The position numbers and the translations under genes were made by a program. DNA of 64,000 nt from Tetmemena sp. SeJ-2015 (Eukaryota > Ciliophora > Spirotrichea > Sporadotrichida > Oxytrichidae). Shown here piece after piece: positions 12,077 through 25,648 of this stretch (its first letter is position 1; each line of letters begins with the position of its first letter). A model generated the notes under the pieces. It saw only the letters and a program-made list of their open reading frames with translations, was not told the origin of the DNA and searched no databases. The stretch is from NCBI GenBank assembly GCA_027382625.1, contig JAJKFJ010021871.1, positions 124,001-188,000 on the forward strand, in the 5' to 3' direction.

Positions 12077-12580
12077 CGCGTCATTGTATTTTATGTTCTA
12101 TTGTATCCTATAATAATATACTTTAGAATCAATTAAAATCAAATATTTTAGAAAATAAAAGATGGAAGCTGTAAATATTATTCATTTAAATTCAACGTAA
12201 AATTCTCTCTCCCAAATTTAAATATAATTTTATAGTCAATCAAAAATTATATGAGTGACTATTTTAAGAATCTCATTTAGAGTGCTCAACAAATAGATTT
12301 TCTACGCTCCTGACCACTTCTAGTTTACCTTTCGATTTAATCTTGGATTATTTATTCTTTGAAGACATTTTGAAAATATTTCAAGGATAATAAGCTTTTA
12401 AAATGAATTCTCTTTTTTCTTGGCGTAAAATTAAAGGCAATTCAGCTCATTAATTGAATCTATTTTAAATTGCTTAAAAGAATAATTCTATATACCAATA
12501 AATCACTAACTATATCTAGATTTCATAAAGTATAAGGAATTAAAAAATTTGAATTCCTATTTTTTCTTTTAGTATGATCG

Positions 12581-15500
12581 TCAAATGCTTCTTTCATTTT
12601 AGTGGCACAATAAAATAAAAAATGCACTGACGGGTTCTCTTGCAGAGATGTGAACGTGCGGCTCAAAATCGAATCCATTGTTATTATATGCATCTCTCTC
12701 TAAGGCAGTCAAAGGAGCCTGTCTTTCATCCATCTTGATTTGTGGTACGTTGTGCATGCCTGTGCCTCTGACTGCCTCCAATATCCTCTTCCTCTATCTT
12801 TATTTCTTTCAAGTAAATTTCTCCCTCTATCACCTTCATGATTGATCTTGTTTTTATTCTTCTAACTCTTAGCCACATTAAATTTATGATTACATTTATG
12901 AAATATCATATAATTAACCAGACAGCTGCGAATTATCATCCATATCTCCATTATGATCCACATCCTCATCTTCATTTATTATAAAAATTGGTTCCTTCTT
13001 AATTTATTGACTTACATTTGTGGACGTGCAATTGCAACAGCACTCTTTAAGTGATCTAAAACAACTATCAGCACAACTTTTGAGCCTCTTATTGAAGTAA
13101 ATAGTGAACGCCATCTGCATTATCAGCTAAACTATGGAAACAAACAATGAGAAAGCAATCAGGCTTCGATCTCTTGACCCGTAAGTGTCGTTCAAAATTC
13201 CAAAAGCCAAGTTTATCACCGCATCCGAGCACTGGTTACTAGCTGCAAATGTTAAGAATGTCTAGTCTATTAAAGTTAAGGCGTGCACAGTAGCACAAAG
13301 CAGAACAAAAACCACCAAAACTATTAAAGTAAGTATATAAAAGGAAAGAGAATTTAATGAGAAACTAAAATCATTTTGGTAATGAAGTAGAATTGCTGGA
13401 ATGACATAGTGCAACACGCTTTACTTAAAAAGTTATTAAAAATGTAAGAATTTTTATCTACAGCCTTTAATCGTCCCACAATTACACAAGAAACAGCTTT
13501 AGAAAACTAAAGTGACTAAGTCGAATGCAAATATGCAATTAATCATATAATCGGTTATAAGTTAAATATGACGATGATGATGTAGATACTAGGCTTTAGT
13601 TAATCTCCAGTATCCGAAAGTGTTTGAGCCTATCCTGCAACAAAGTTTGTTGAGTAGCTACGTTAGCATTAAGAACTCCAAAGAGCATAAGATTTTTCAT
13701 ATAGTCTATATTAGTTTTGCCTAAGAGTTTGATTTAAATTTGGCCCTATTAACTGTGCGCTTAATTAGCTATAGATTATAATTGATCAAATTAATAGATG
13801 TTTCCATTCTGAAGGTAAGCATCTAATTCTGTCTCTTGGAAATTAGCAAACTTGTATTCGCTTAAAGATGACTATAAAATAAAGTAATGCTGAGAGGTTT
13901 CGGATTATAACTGTCAAGCAAATCTGTTCTTGTTGGTGTAAATTCATTAGGACAGTTATCTCGTTCATTAAATACTTGCATATATTGTGTCACCCATCTC
14001 TTATAAGTGGATGATCTTGTGCTTGCACAAGGTAACTAAAAGCTTTAGAATAATGCAACTATATATTTAAGCTGAAATTCAAGTGTAAGAGCGGTGATCT
14101 GTTCTCTAAATTTTGAAAAAGAATAGCCGTTGCGTTGTATGTCTTTTGACTATCAGTATAAATTTAAAACTTAAGTTTTATTGAGGAATTATAAAACGCC
14201 AGTGGATTTCTTAAGACACAGGAACAAAATGCGTCCCTCTCATCTGATCGGAAATTTCTGCAAAAGTCCTCTCTGTTTAGACCCTCTTTTCAACTATATA
14301 AGTTTATAAGAAAGGTAAATAAGGTGAAAGAGGATACTACTTTCTTGTCCCTAAATTTCATGTCTCTACAATATTGTGGAGTTAATGTAAAAATTTTACC
14401 ATAATTAGTTAAATATAAGAAGCAGAAAAATTTCTTCTAGGTTAGGAAGTATATTTGTGCATCTCTGCCACTCCAACCTGTTTTTTTTTTTATTTTCGTT
14501 ACTACTCTTTGTGGCACCTCATTTATAATAGAAGGGGTTCTAATTTAGGGTAAGTGAGCAACAAATTGGGAACTACTGCTATTCTCAAGGCTTTGGGGTT
14601 CTCCATAATTCAGCATCCATAAATTTAATTTCACTCATGCTTTATGGTTATTAAGTTATAAAGCTTTTGATAAAGGTCCCGCTGCCAAAACATAAAGTAA
14701 TAGTCTGCTTATATCTCCACATTATTTAATACTGGTGTTTATATTAATCAGGCAAAGTCTGAATTTTATTGATATATTTTTTATTGAGTATATTCTAATT
14801 TCATAGGTTGAGTTCGATAAATAGTATCATTAGAGATGTTAGTGGAGTCATTTTAGTATTTAAAATCCAATCCTGTGAGGGAGCAATTTAGAAACTGATT
14901 GATCAAGCAATACCCATAATCCTGATCCTTGCCCGTACTCCAATAACCACATCTATCTTTCTAAGCGCAACTAGTGCCTCTCAGCTAAGTAATTTGATGG
15001 TAGTTTAATTTCGGTTCTCTCTTCACGCATAGAATGTTTCCTTCAAAGACATCAATAACTTGAGGTTCTATTCCTGGGAATAAAACACTATTAAATTATA
15101 TGAAAATAGAGGAATTATTTACACCCGAAGTTCCTTGATTTTTACCACATTTTCCTATAAAGAAATAATATTTGTCCGTTTTGCAAGTATCTTTAGTTCC
15201 CAGAAATGTTGTCGTTAGCTTCTCATATACAAAACGTATTCAGATAAAAATATATATCCTTGAGGGCAGACATAAACTTTAGTAGATATTTCAAAATAGT
15301 GATAAACTTAATTAATTATGATAGATTGCAAGTTTCTATATATTTCATCCAAAGTTTCTCCAAAAACTTATTCTTAACTTTTATGATTGCCACCATTTTA
15401 TTGCTAAATTTTCTAATAGACATTACTAGTGCCCTCATAATTTTGAAAAGCTTCCTATCCTTCTTCTTCTTATTTGCAAGTTTTGTCTTGATTTGATTTT

Positions 15501-15919
15501 AATAATTATCTTTTTTTAGCTTGAGTCTGCTATTATTTGAGGAGTGCAATATAAATGCTTCATATTTTAAAGGATTTAATTTGACTAGGAGTGATCATCT
15601 AAAGATCTTTTTGCTTAAGAAGCGAGATCATTGGTTGATATTGGTAGGAAATCAACAATTGGAGATAAGGACCAGTCAGAGGTCTCCGATTAGATCAGAT
15701 CCGCATACACCTGTGGTTCGTCCGCAAGAATCACAATTGAAATTATGAACAAAATCACAGCAGGGATCAGCAGAATAATTGTTAAGAAATATCTTTAAAT
15801 GTTTTGCTTACTAAGAATAAGTCTTGCGAAGAATTGTTGTTGAATGGAAGAGCACCGACTTATTTTGCAACAATCTTTACACTATTTCGTCTTGGAGGTT
15901 TTTGCTTTAGCCTTGTCAT
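12581..15919 (-). CDS. Large membrane protein with Cys-containing ectodomain
   Basis: Starts near ATG 15919 with a basic N-terminus (MTRLKQKPPRRNSVKI). A strong transmembrane segment (ILLIPAVILFIISIVIL) follows at about 15775-15725, and then a long ectodomain with scattered Cys (KVYVCPQGYIFLSE; CGYWSTGKDQDYGYCLINQF; RDNCPNEFTPTRTDLL). The C-terminal third (13700-13050) holds about three more hydrophobic segments (for example LIVLVVFVLLCATVHALTL and SLIAFSLFVSIVQLIMQM) and a Cys cluster (CFRSLKECCCNC). An acidic cytoplasmic tail follows (NEDEDVDHNGDMDDNS). A segment at 12781-12600 (KMDERQAPLTALERDAYN) may be its last exon or a separate small gene. Many introns or IESs; family not recognised. 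Confidence 0.5.
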
Positions 15920-16945
15920 TTTAAAATTAAGTTAAAATGAAGATAAATTATTATTTTTTTGGCCATTTTTAGACATTTTGATTAAAATTTATAAGATAGA
16001 ACAATTATGAAATTCAGCATAACCTTTTAATAATTTATATATTTTTCGAAGTTCACTCTTGCTGTACCTTTTCTAAATCAATTTGCTTTTCTGATTATGA
16101 TTATGATTATGAATGCAACGAGGTAAATAATTCTATTAAAAAGTAAATTGAGGAGAGAGAAATGAAACTCCAAATATCTTATTTCAATTTGTTACTGGCT
16201 TTAAATTATTTATTTTGAGACTTCAGACTAATATTAAAATTATATTTGTAAATGCCGCATAAGACTCTCAAAGCATTTCCTCAACTTATAATTCTTTTAT
16301 TTTATTTTTTAAAGTTAATAAGAATTGTAGTTTAAAAGTCTTTGATTTAGAATGGCAATCATTCATTTTGAGCAATTTTGGTATTAAAAACTTGATTATA
16401 AGATAATTTGAAATTATAAAATTTATTTACAATAGGGATATTCCAAACTAAACTCTATGATGAGACAAACATATTTTAATGAATAAATAAATAAATTACT
16501 TATGTATTTTGTATTTTTAAAAAGCATCACCATAAAAATAAAGTCCAGAAGAGCAGAGTTAAAACAAGAACGAGAGAATACCTTCGGCATAATAACCTCA
16601 GCAGCCAAAGCAAATTAGGTTTTCTCTTTTAGATTCAGCCAAGAAAAAGAGTTCCAACCTCAGCATTCCAAGAGAAGAGAATGATTAAAAAAAGGCTTCT
16701 TTTAAGTTACTCAGTCCCATGAAACTCTTCGGAAATAAACAGACTTAATATTTATAACATATCATCATCTTTCTCATATTTATATAAGTCAAGTGCATCT
16801 GTAAATCAATCACCACTGACAAAGACACACTCTTCAACTTAAACTGCTAACTTTTAAACTTAACAGAAAAACTCTAGCTTACTACTCAAATAAAAAACTC
16901 TAGGAGCCTCCGATAAATCATCTCTCAGTCCTCTTTCTAAGAATC
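15920..16945. other. AT-rich spacer with weak ORFs
   Basis: No frame on either strand convinces. A minus-strand hydrophobic ORF at 16423-16608 is AT-driven. A short (GATTAT)3 microsatellite lies near 16095-16112. This is the divergent gap between a minus-strand gene and a plus-strand gene, so promoters or chromosome ends are expected here, but I see no defined motif. Confidence 0.35.
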
Positions 16946-18424
16946 ATGGGTCGCAAAGTTTTTAAAAGAAGCAGCAGATTTTATCGCCTTAGATTTAGAA
17001 GTCAAAAGTTCTGGATGCAAAGGATAAGGCTTAGATCTTTGAAATATAAATAGAGCAGGTGCATCCCTCTAGGGAAGATAATAGAGCTAAGGGAAGAGCT
17101 ACAACTATGCAAGGCTTAGAAAACTAAAGGTAGACTTCGCAATTCACTATTCACAACACCTCTTCATTTCAGTAGCTGCAAAATCAGACTCCTTTGCCTT
17201 AATTTATGAACAGGAAGTCCGCTTCTTACTTCCCCTGTTTAAGGATCATAAGCTCCAAGCACTCCCACTTTAGCATATTAGAAACTTAAAGTTTAATCTG
17301 TAATTAAAAAGTAAATAGCATAGACTAATCCAACTTAGAGCGCTCCACATCACAACTTGAGCGTTAATACAAGTTAGTAGAGCCATAATAACTCTCAAAC
17401 TGTTGCTTTCAACCATTTGAATCTTGCTATGAACGCTAGCAACATAAATGCATCTGCGAGTGCCCCTCAGTCTCCAACACCAATTAGTTAGAATTTTAAA
17501 GACCGACATCTCGCCTTGGGAATAGAAAAGCTGCTAAATAGCTATTTAATCGTATTTTATACATATATTCGTATTTCTGCTAAACAAGAAGATAGATTTC
17601 GTCTAGTGCGAAGAATATCTAAGCAAGTTCAGTGTAAGTCTGAAACAGTGAATATGCTGAATCGTATTGGGCTTCCTCTCTCTAAGAAATTAAAAAGGGA
17701 AAAGACAATACAGCTAAGGAAGGAACTTAAGAGTTCTATTGAAAGAGAGACTCAGTAAATCTTAGGTTTCGCTGATCCTCTTAAGGCAAGCAAACTCTTA
17801 GAAAATTACTACGAGGAGGAAAGGAAAAATTTTAGAAGATAAGAGGAAGTATCTTTATAGAAGATTGGACTAGAAGTATCAAGGTTCATCATTTTAAGAA
17901 AAATGTTTGACTCTAAGTTTTAAGTCATCATTAGGAAGTTTTATTAGTAGAAAGGGAGCTAATACCACTTAGTATTTCAAATCTACTTTCAACACAGAGG
18001 ATAAAAACGTTGTTGATTTCTACTCTCCTCTAATAAGTTTATAATTATTTTCTCTCCACATCCTCGACTAACATCTGTGAAATAGCCACGCCATTTCAAC
18101 TTGAACGATAGCGATTCTTAATCAATAACCTAAAAGTTTGCAACTAATAGATTAGAAAAACATTATTGTTATAAACTGGACTAAGTCTGCAGATTGTAGA
18201 CTCCCTTCGGCAATATAGAGGTAGATTTAAATTGACACCTTCGATCAGCAAAGAATCAATAATATCGCTAAGCAAAGAGATTCTAATCAAACTTTGTCCT
18301 AAACAGTCCCCAAGAAACCGGAATCGTCTGAAGTAACTAGCAACCGCGATCGATTGAGAAAGAGTCTTCATCAATATTTACTTATCTAATTTGAGTTTTA
18401 AAAAAAGTTATAGTTAATTTTAAC
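16946..18424 (+). CDS. Unrecognised helical protein
   Basis: A very long plus-strand frame without TGA runs from about 17340 to 18010. It contains FNHLNLAMNASNINASASAP, a basic helical block (RFRLVRRISKQVQCKSE; LSKKLKREKTIQLRKELKSS) and LGFADPLKASKLLENYYEEE. Upstream, 17050-17330 has ARLRKLKVDFAIHYSQHLF and FALIYEQEVRFLLPLF. Downstream, after frame changes, 18010-18390 contains NVVDFYSPLISL and VPKKPESSEVTSNRDRLRKS. The first ATG (16946) is followed by two competing frames, one of which (FLKEAADFIALDLEVKSSG) looks more protein-like. It could be the 5' part of the next gene. Function not recognised. Confidence 0.4.
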
Positions 18425-21400
18425 ATGTTTAATAAATATAAGACAAGCATGAATAACAACTTTCTGAATAGAGTTTCAATAACAGCTCATACCACAACTC
18501 GGGAAAAGCCGAGAGAAATCAAAGCGTTAGTTCCAGCAAGAGCCTCCTCTTAAATTAAATATCCAGAGGTTAGGCTAGAAGGAGCAGATGCCCTAAGAAA
18601 TCTCAACAACACTCAATTAAAAAATCCTGAGAGGATTTCGGGCTAAGATAGTGTTATTTACGGAGGCAAACATTTATTATGAAATATTATTTTCTCATAA
18701 TAAATTTAAAGCAAGAAAATAGTTGCCAGCAATTCAAAGTCTAAGTTTAATACTATCGAGGGGCATCAAGCTTTGACTAATGAGAGTATAAGTGATTTCG
18801 GTGCAGCAATGACACCGAGGGATAATTAGGCTGCTCAGTAATCAGATTAGAAGAGTTCCATAAAATAAATGATAATTGCACTTGACTTAATTTTCATCTC
18901 AGATAAGTTTATACTCCCATATTGTTAGACAAATTGGCAACTAAAGTTCTCAATCCACAAATGCTGCTACTCAGGCCATGTCCTTGGGCAAAGCTGCTCA
19001 TTTAAATTAGATTGAGGAGGAGGATCGCTAATCTATGTTTCAGAGTAAAAGAACCATCAAAGAGAAGAGATCATTGACTATAGAACCTATAGATTTAAAT
19101 TAGAATTTGCAATAGAAACACAAGGATAGCAATAACTTGCTCTTAAATTACTTTATCGAGTTAAAGTATTTTTAAAGGATAAATTGATGATTTATATCTT
19201 AATATTTTGCTTCATAGAGAAAGGAGTCCTAAAAGATTTCAAATCCACTGACTTCTCATCATACTTCTAATAGAATCAAAAGCATGTGAATGTCTAGAGT
19301 AGAGATATTTGGTATTTTCAATATCAACTTTAGTATTTTTTTTAGAAGATAATGGAAGCTTAAGAGAGTTATCAGACAGCATTCAGCATAAAGCAACAGA
19401 AAGCTAGATGACAAAGCGCTCTGGATATTTTATAGATGATAAAGATATGATCTCTCAAGGAGGAGACCTAAATACTTCTCTCAAGAAAGAAGTCAGATTT
19501 TTTGGGAATGAAAATAATCAAAGTCTCAACGTTCAATCTAAGATGCAGTTAGCTGTAGGAAGCTTAAATGTTATTAAGAATTTGTGTTGATTATTTTTAT
19601 AATAAGCAAAACCATGCTAGCTCCTGCAATTGAAAGGAGAAGCAGCAAGTAAAATTTAAATTCACTAGGGAAACAGATCTCGAGCTTAAATTAGTCAGGT
19701 GCCTAGAATTCGTCTCTTATTAACTCAAACTCAGGTTCGCTTCCTTTATTTTAATTTTAAGTTCTAATCATCATCACAGTTAGTAGAAACAAGAATATTG
19801 CTTCCGCGATCTCACATTACTTTTGAAAAAAAGTTTGGCTCCAAGAGCCTCCAGCACTATAAATAGCAACGAGATTAAGCTTTCAAAATATAGCCATACT
19901 CCCAAAAGGTCATTTCTGTAGAGTTTCTCTTTTGAAAATGCAGCTTATGATGAAATATTTAACACCATAGATCTCTATCAAAGGATTCAAATTGCTTTAT
20001 TAAAGCTATCTTATATTCTTGACTGTATAAATAACGTGAGGAGTGAGAAATGTCTTTTTAATTTTCTAAGTTTTTAATTAATGAGTGTGCTGACAAGAAA
20101 GACTCATTCAAATAATGCCTCCTAGACTGACTTCAAAAAGATGCAGATTTTCCAAAGCTGGTCATAAGCAGTTGAACTCTGTTGCATGGACAAAGAGAAA
20201 GAAAAGTTCAAGAGATCCCAGGGCCTTGGAGCTAATACTATCGGTGAGAAAGGAAGTGGCGGCAGTAGTGCAGCCTCCTATAGTAATGAAGCCTTCACAC
20301 TGGCTTTCTTCACTCTGAAATTTCAAGGAGAAATATTTTTAGAGTTCAAGGATTTCATGAACGCTATAAAGTATTTCAGAGCGCTAAAAAATTTCTGTGA
20401 TGAAAAGTAAAGATACTCAAATCTATCTATTTGGTAAGCTAAAAAGCAATAATTGATATGGTTGTATAATTGATACAGAGAGAAGATTTACTGCTTTGAA
20501 TAAATAGGTCTCTGCTACAGATTGATAGAGGACTATACCTCTGCGATCAAATTTTTCAGAAAGTAGCTTGAGCTCTCATGGGAGCAGAAGGATGAAAAAG
20601 GGGAAGTGGCTGCCTGTGATTAGCTAGCTATGACTTACTACTATCTCGGAGATATGGAAAAGGCTCAGCATTTTAACGACCGCATGATGAGAGGCAAACT
20701 AGAAAACAATTAGAGCGTGATCAAGAGAGTCAGTAAGAATCTCATTGTTTCAAAGCGCAAAAGACCCAAATATGAGTCCTTTAATATAAGGATCTATGAA
20801 ATGTATGTATAGAGTTTTACTTGAACTCTGATCTCCTGCAAGAGTACTTAAATAAGAAGCAAGCTAAGATGAATGGAAAGGAGGAATAGTTGATTGACTT
20901 TGGCCTAAGCAAGGCTTACTCAGTTCTTCCCAATTCTGACTTTTCAAATCTCAACTAAAAAGTCGGGGACGAGGATTTGGGAGAGGAACAACCCAGCTAT
21001 GAGGAAGATATAGAAGTCATTCGAAAGAGAGTTTAGGAGAGCCAAGATAGAGCATAAAGTTAGCAAGTTGATAAAAGAAGTCAAAGCTTAATATTTGAGT
21101 ATATTCTAATAAAAATGCTAACTTTTATAAAGCAGAGGAAGTGGTCCACAGTTTGTTAGCGAAGAGCTTTTGCATTTAAACCAACCTCCTCCCTACAAAT
21201 AAAACCCTTTTAGATATTTCTCTTTTTCTCTCTTTTCAAATATTTGAAAGAAACTGATCCACTCATGCTAAAGAAGACTATGTATAAACGACTGACTAAC
21301 CAATAAGGAAAAATGAAATAGTAAAACTTAAAGACCATGTCTTTGCGAGATTATATTGGCTCTGAAAATTTTCGATATGACTTGGGGCCAAGTTCAGTAA

Positions 21401-24400
21401 AATCGTGAAGAAAACAGATGAACAAAGCTAAAGAAATAAGCCACTTGATGGTGAGCAAGATTTATCTCAATATCATAGAGCGGATTAAATAAACTGAGGG
21501 AAAACCATTTTTAATATGTAGTTTTAGATTTAAATTTTTGAAATAGAAGAAATGCTAACTCAGTAAACAGTGGAGATAAGTCTCAGATCGTAGTAAATCA
21601 TTTGAGTCTTCTAAGGACTGTTGCTAAGAATTAAGTTTTGATGAGCATGACCATGGACGCTCTTGAAGATAGCTTAGACTGGATAAAGCAACATGTACTC
21701 AAAAGATAAATGCTCCAGCACATTAGAAAGTGGAAGCTTGGTCAAGAGTTTGAAGAAATTTGCTATAACATTTGACTTTACATTTTAACATTTTTGATTA
21801 CAGTAAATTCATTATGCAGTTCAATTTTCTTCAGGAATAGCTATTATTTGAAGCTAGAAAGTCATTCAAGATTGAAATTAATTTAAGAAATGTCTAACCG
21901 TGCCTTCAAAAGCAACAATGAGTAAAATTCTCCCATCAAAGTCTAATCAGCTTTGCTTATAGCTTTTCCCATACTGCAGTCATTGATCATTTCAAGAAAT
22001 AGTGAGTATCCCCTCCATATTACTTTTTCAGTTTCTAATGACTTATTTAGGAAGTTTTATGGTTATGAAAACGAGCTCTCCTATTTAGACTTCTTCCTTA
22101 AAAAGAAGAGAGAAGAGAAGGAAACCCAGGAAGTTAGATTTTCAGATGTAAATTTTAGAATGAGATGATATTATTATTAGAGCTATGGAAATTCAAACAC
22201 GCCTTTGATTGTGACTGGAGATGAAGGATGCGGAAAAACTTCTTTCGTGGTTCAATGGTTGAAAAATCTCACGAATCCTCCTGTAAGCATTGAATTAGTG
22301 AGATTATAATTATGTATTAGAGAGCACAGCTAGGCTAAACTCCAGTGAATAGAAACCATGTTATTCTGTGTCATTTCGCTGGTGTCTCAAATTGCGATCT
22401 CAAGTACCAGTCCTTCATTTTTCGCTCTCTAGTCAAACTCAGACAAGACAAAAATAATTTTTCTCTAGTTCTCACTTAATTTTGACAAGAGTATGATATC
22501 TAGCACCGAGTTGAGATAATAGATGACAAATTAAGAATGAACTTCGCTAGATGGCTAGAGTTAGCAAGCCAAAAGCACGAGGAGCGCTTAGATCCTGAAA
22601 GCAAGATAATTTTTGTGCTAGACGGGCTTGAGAATTTCAAAGACGTTGATACTCAGGGTGAAGAGTCAGCAGATTGGATCCCTTGGACTTTCCCCAACCA
22701 CATTAAAGTGATCTTGATGACTCGTAAAAATTCCAAAGCCATGAATCATTTCAAGCTCAGAAAGTATCCCATCATCTTTATGAACGGAGTTGCTCCCTCG
22801 GAAATTCAATAGATGCTGGACGATTATATAGCTTAAGATGTAGGTAAGCAACTCACCAAAAAATAAGTAGATAACGTAAAGCAAGAAATTAAAACATTTA
22901 TAGGTATATTAAAATTAAATTCTTCAGCGAGTAAGCTCTCTTTAAACTGATAGCTTCGTTTAAATAATTAAAACGATCATCACAAATTATACTTCGTTGC
23001 TTAAAATCTCATTAGCATGACTCCTTTTAAGAATAATCAACAAGAAGAAGAGGCTAATCAAAAGCCTTAAGTAGAGGAGACAATTTAATCTGCTCCCTAA
23101 TTCTCCTTATTTTCAGCTTTAAAAGGCTTGAGCACAACTGTTAATGCAGGAGCTCAAGCGAAGCCCAGCCTTCCACTTATAAATTCATCGCAAGAAGGAA
23201 TAACAGCATCATCACTACAGTAGTAGTTCAAAGAAGCTACTAAGTTTTATTAAAATATTCTATATATTCAATTTAAAATACTTAGCAAAATAATCCAGTA
23301 GGTGGGGTGAACAATATTGGTAATGCAGCTCTCAAAAGTTTCATGAGTTATCTAAATTTATATTTTGGAGTCAAGGAAGTTCGATGTCTAATGCTCTTAA
23401 GTATTTTGTGAGGAAAAATTACCTCAAGAATATCGTAGTGCCTGCTGACGAATGTGAAGGCGTCACCTAACCGTTTCAACCTTGCATTAATCCTTTGGTA
23501 ATCAAATTATTATATAGTAATCAAATGCCTCATGAACTTTCATCTGATATATAATAAGTATGAATCGAGAGATGAGGATATGAATAGGCTGATTCCTTTA
23601 GACATAAAGACTATTCTGGATTGCAAATCTCTGAAATCACTATTGATACAAGCAATCATACATTTCAGAGGAAGAATATTCACTCTTTCAGGCAGCCCTA
23701 CTCACTCTCCCAATAATCATGAAGACATTGCCAAGTTTATCATATCTCATTTTATTTATAAAGGACTTGTATTTTTCAATTTTTAGTTTGATTTGATATT
23801 GGGTTACATTTACGTATCTCGTAAAGGAATAACAGAAGAAGAATTGCTTGAGCTCATCCCAAACTTGAGTGAGTAAGAATTCCATAGATTCCTCTCCGTA
23901 TTTGGCTTTCTCCTCATAAAAGAGCAGCAATAGATATTCTTCAAGCATGCCAGCTTTAAAAAGGCAGTCAAAGAATGAAAAATTAAATATGTATTCATGA
24001 ATTAGCTAAATAAATAATGCGTGCCTATGATTACGAATGAGGACCAGAAAATTATTCTTCACAGGAATTTATCTCTTGTTATCGAAAAAGAATCATTTTC
24101 ACTAAGACAAATAGATGAGCTTAGTCATCATAAATAAATTATGAAAAGGAAGATAGTCTTCTTTTTTATCAGTATTTCATGGGGAAAAGCTGGATCAAAC
24201 TTAAGGATTTAATTTCAAATATCGAGGTCTTCTCAATATAGTAGATTCAAAATAAAAATTGAGAATTCAATCCAGTATTTAGACTTTAATAATTTATTCA
24301 TAGAGGATGAAAAAGAGCTTTTTCATTAAAAAAGAGGTATTATTAGAGATATTATAAAGGATTTCGTTCCTAAATTTTTATTTTTTGTTTTCTTCTGATC

Positions 24401-25648
24401 GGAGAAATAATGTTTGTTCCCGAAATTAAGCATGAACTAGCTTCCTATTGGTAATGGCTTGAGCAGCACAAATATGATCCAGTTGCGGAGTATAACAAAG
24501 CACTTGAAGGATTTGTAGTAAAATATCGACCAAATAATTAAGAACTCTTTGTGATTCTTATCTAGCTGAGTAGATTTTTCAAAGAGCTTGCAGATCTTGA
24601 AACAAAGTATACTCCTCAATTCAAACATCCTCCTTTGAGAAATTGCTTATTTGAATTTTTATCTACATTATCTTATTGAGAGGATAGTCAGAACTTGAGT
24701 CTATAACTCTCTTAGGGGAATTATAAAAGCTTGATGATTTGTACAACCCTCAGGCAAACACAAGTGCAGTCAGCTCCTTAGCAAGTGAACCTCTACTAGG
24801 AGATGTAGAGCACTTTAATGTGGATAACACTATTGTTAGAGAGCAAATCATGGCTAAGATAAAGAGGGAATTGGAGGATTAGAATAACGAGAAAAATAGA
24901 GACTCAGCAACAGGCATAGGCCAAAACAAAAGTGGCAAGAATGAAAGAGGCTAGATTTACTACTACTATAAGCGCTGGATATGGGTTTAGTTCCCTTGGT
25001 GCACGATTGATGTGTACAGCAACTTATCCAATATAATGGAGATGTCCATGGGCAGTCATACCTAATTACATTTCGACTGCTAAAGGAAAATGAACTGGTG
25101 AATGGCACAATTCAAATTCTTAAGGAAGCTAAGCTGAGGAAGAAGAACAATAGAGCGGCCATGTCTAATGGAGCTACAAGTGTAAATCAATCCATGGCTA
25201 AATCTAGACAAGGCCACAGATCTCATTCTCCAAGCAAGTCCGCTAAGAAGCTTTAAATGGTTGCAGCTACGCCTCTTAAAATGGAGCTAAGAATGAATTT
25301 GCAGAACTAGAGGAAGCAAAACACATCTACCCTCGCAACTGGCTAAGTTGGTGGATCTACAACTCTTCAAAAAGATTTAATTTTACTCTTCCACCTCTTG
25401 GTCCATAAAGCACCAAGCATGCCTAGACTTTAAATGGACATGATTTGACAAAAGGACTTGGCTATTAATCTCGAATGGAAAGAAATAAGAGAACTCATTT
25501 GCGAGTTACAACCTCAGCAGGCGGTTAATTAAATACAACCAACAATAGGTCATCCTCTGTGAATACAGGAGGAATGTAAGGACTTTAGAATAATACTTTC
25601 GTTCTTAACCAAACCACTCTAAATTCTCCTTTTAACAATGAAGCTTGA
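18425..25648 (+). CDS. TPR and NACHT-type P-loop NTPase (nephrocystin-3-like)
   Basis: ATG 18425 (MFNKYKTSMNNNFLNRV) opens a Ser/Gln-rich N-terminus. At 20120-20790 come TPR-like helices (for example LAMTYYYLGDMEKAQHFNDR). After linkers there is a P-loop at about 22210 (VTGDEGCGKTSFVVQWL, Walker A GxxGxGKT/S) and a Walker B-like IIFVLDGLEN near 22610. Then follow a sensor-like NHIKVILMTRKNS, the NACHT C-terminal motif INPLVIKCLMNF (after IES removal) and a winged-helix-like YVSRKGITEEELLELIPNL. A helical tail extends to about 25.1 kb and the frame to TGA 25646-25648. The order TPR, NACHT NTPase, winged helix is known from nephrocystin-3-like and TPR-NACHT proteins. Introns include 21397-21417 (21 nt) and 22283-22329 (47 nt). 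An in-frame TGA at 22483 is unresolved. The 3' end is uncertain. Confidence 0.6.
21397..21417 (+). other. 21-nt spliceosomal-type intron
   Basis: A GT...AG element of 21 nt containing an in-frame TGA. Removing it joins RYDLGPSS to MNKAKEISHLMVSKIY in the same frame. No direct repeat of matching spacing flanks it, so I call it an intron rather than an IES. Confidence 0.55.
22283..22329 (+). other. 47-nt intron in the NACHT exon
   Basis: GTAAGC donor and CACAG acceptor. Removal shifts the frame by the 2 nt needed to go from VVQWLKNLTNPP to TPVNRNHVILCHFAGVSN, which is clean coding sequence. Confidence 0.7.
23498..23526 (+). repeat. IES with 10-bp pointer GTAATCAAAT
   Basis: Two copies of GTAATCAAAT (23498-23507 and 23517-23526) flank 9 AT-only bases. 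Removing 19 nt (one copy plus the insert) joins PCINPLVIK to CLMNFHLIYNKYESRDED in frame, recovering the NPLxLKxL motif expected at this place in NACHT proteins. The nearest GT...AG alternative is 20 nt and leads to TGA within six codons. Confidence 0.8.

Noticed and set aside
15260..15748. Plus-strand hydrophobic ORFs
   Set aside because: The minus strand of the same DNA reads as clean, Cys-containing protein continuous with the large membrane-protein gene.
16095..16115. (GATTAT)3 microsatellite
   Set aside because: Three units only, in AT-rich spacer; expected by chance.
18144..18374. Minus-strand ORF of 76 codons
   Set aside because: The plus strand carries a better frame (AKQRDSNQTLSQTVPKKPES) that continues the neighbouring plus-strand gene.
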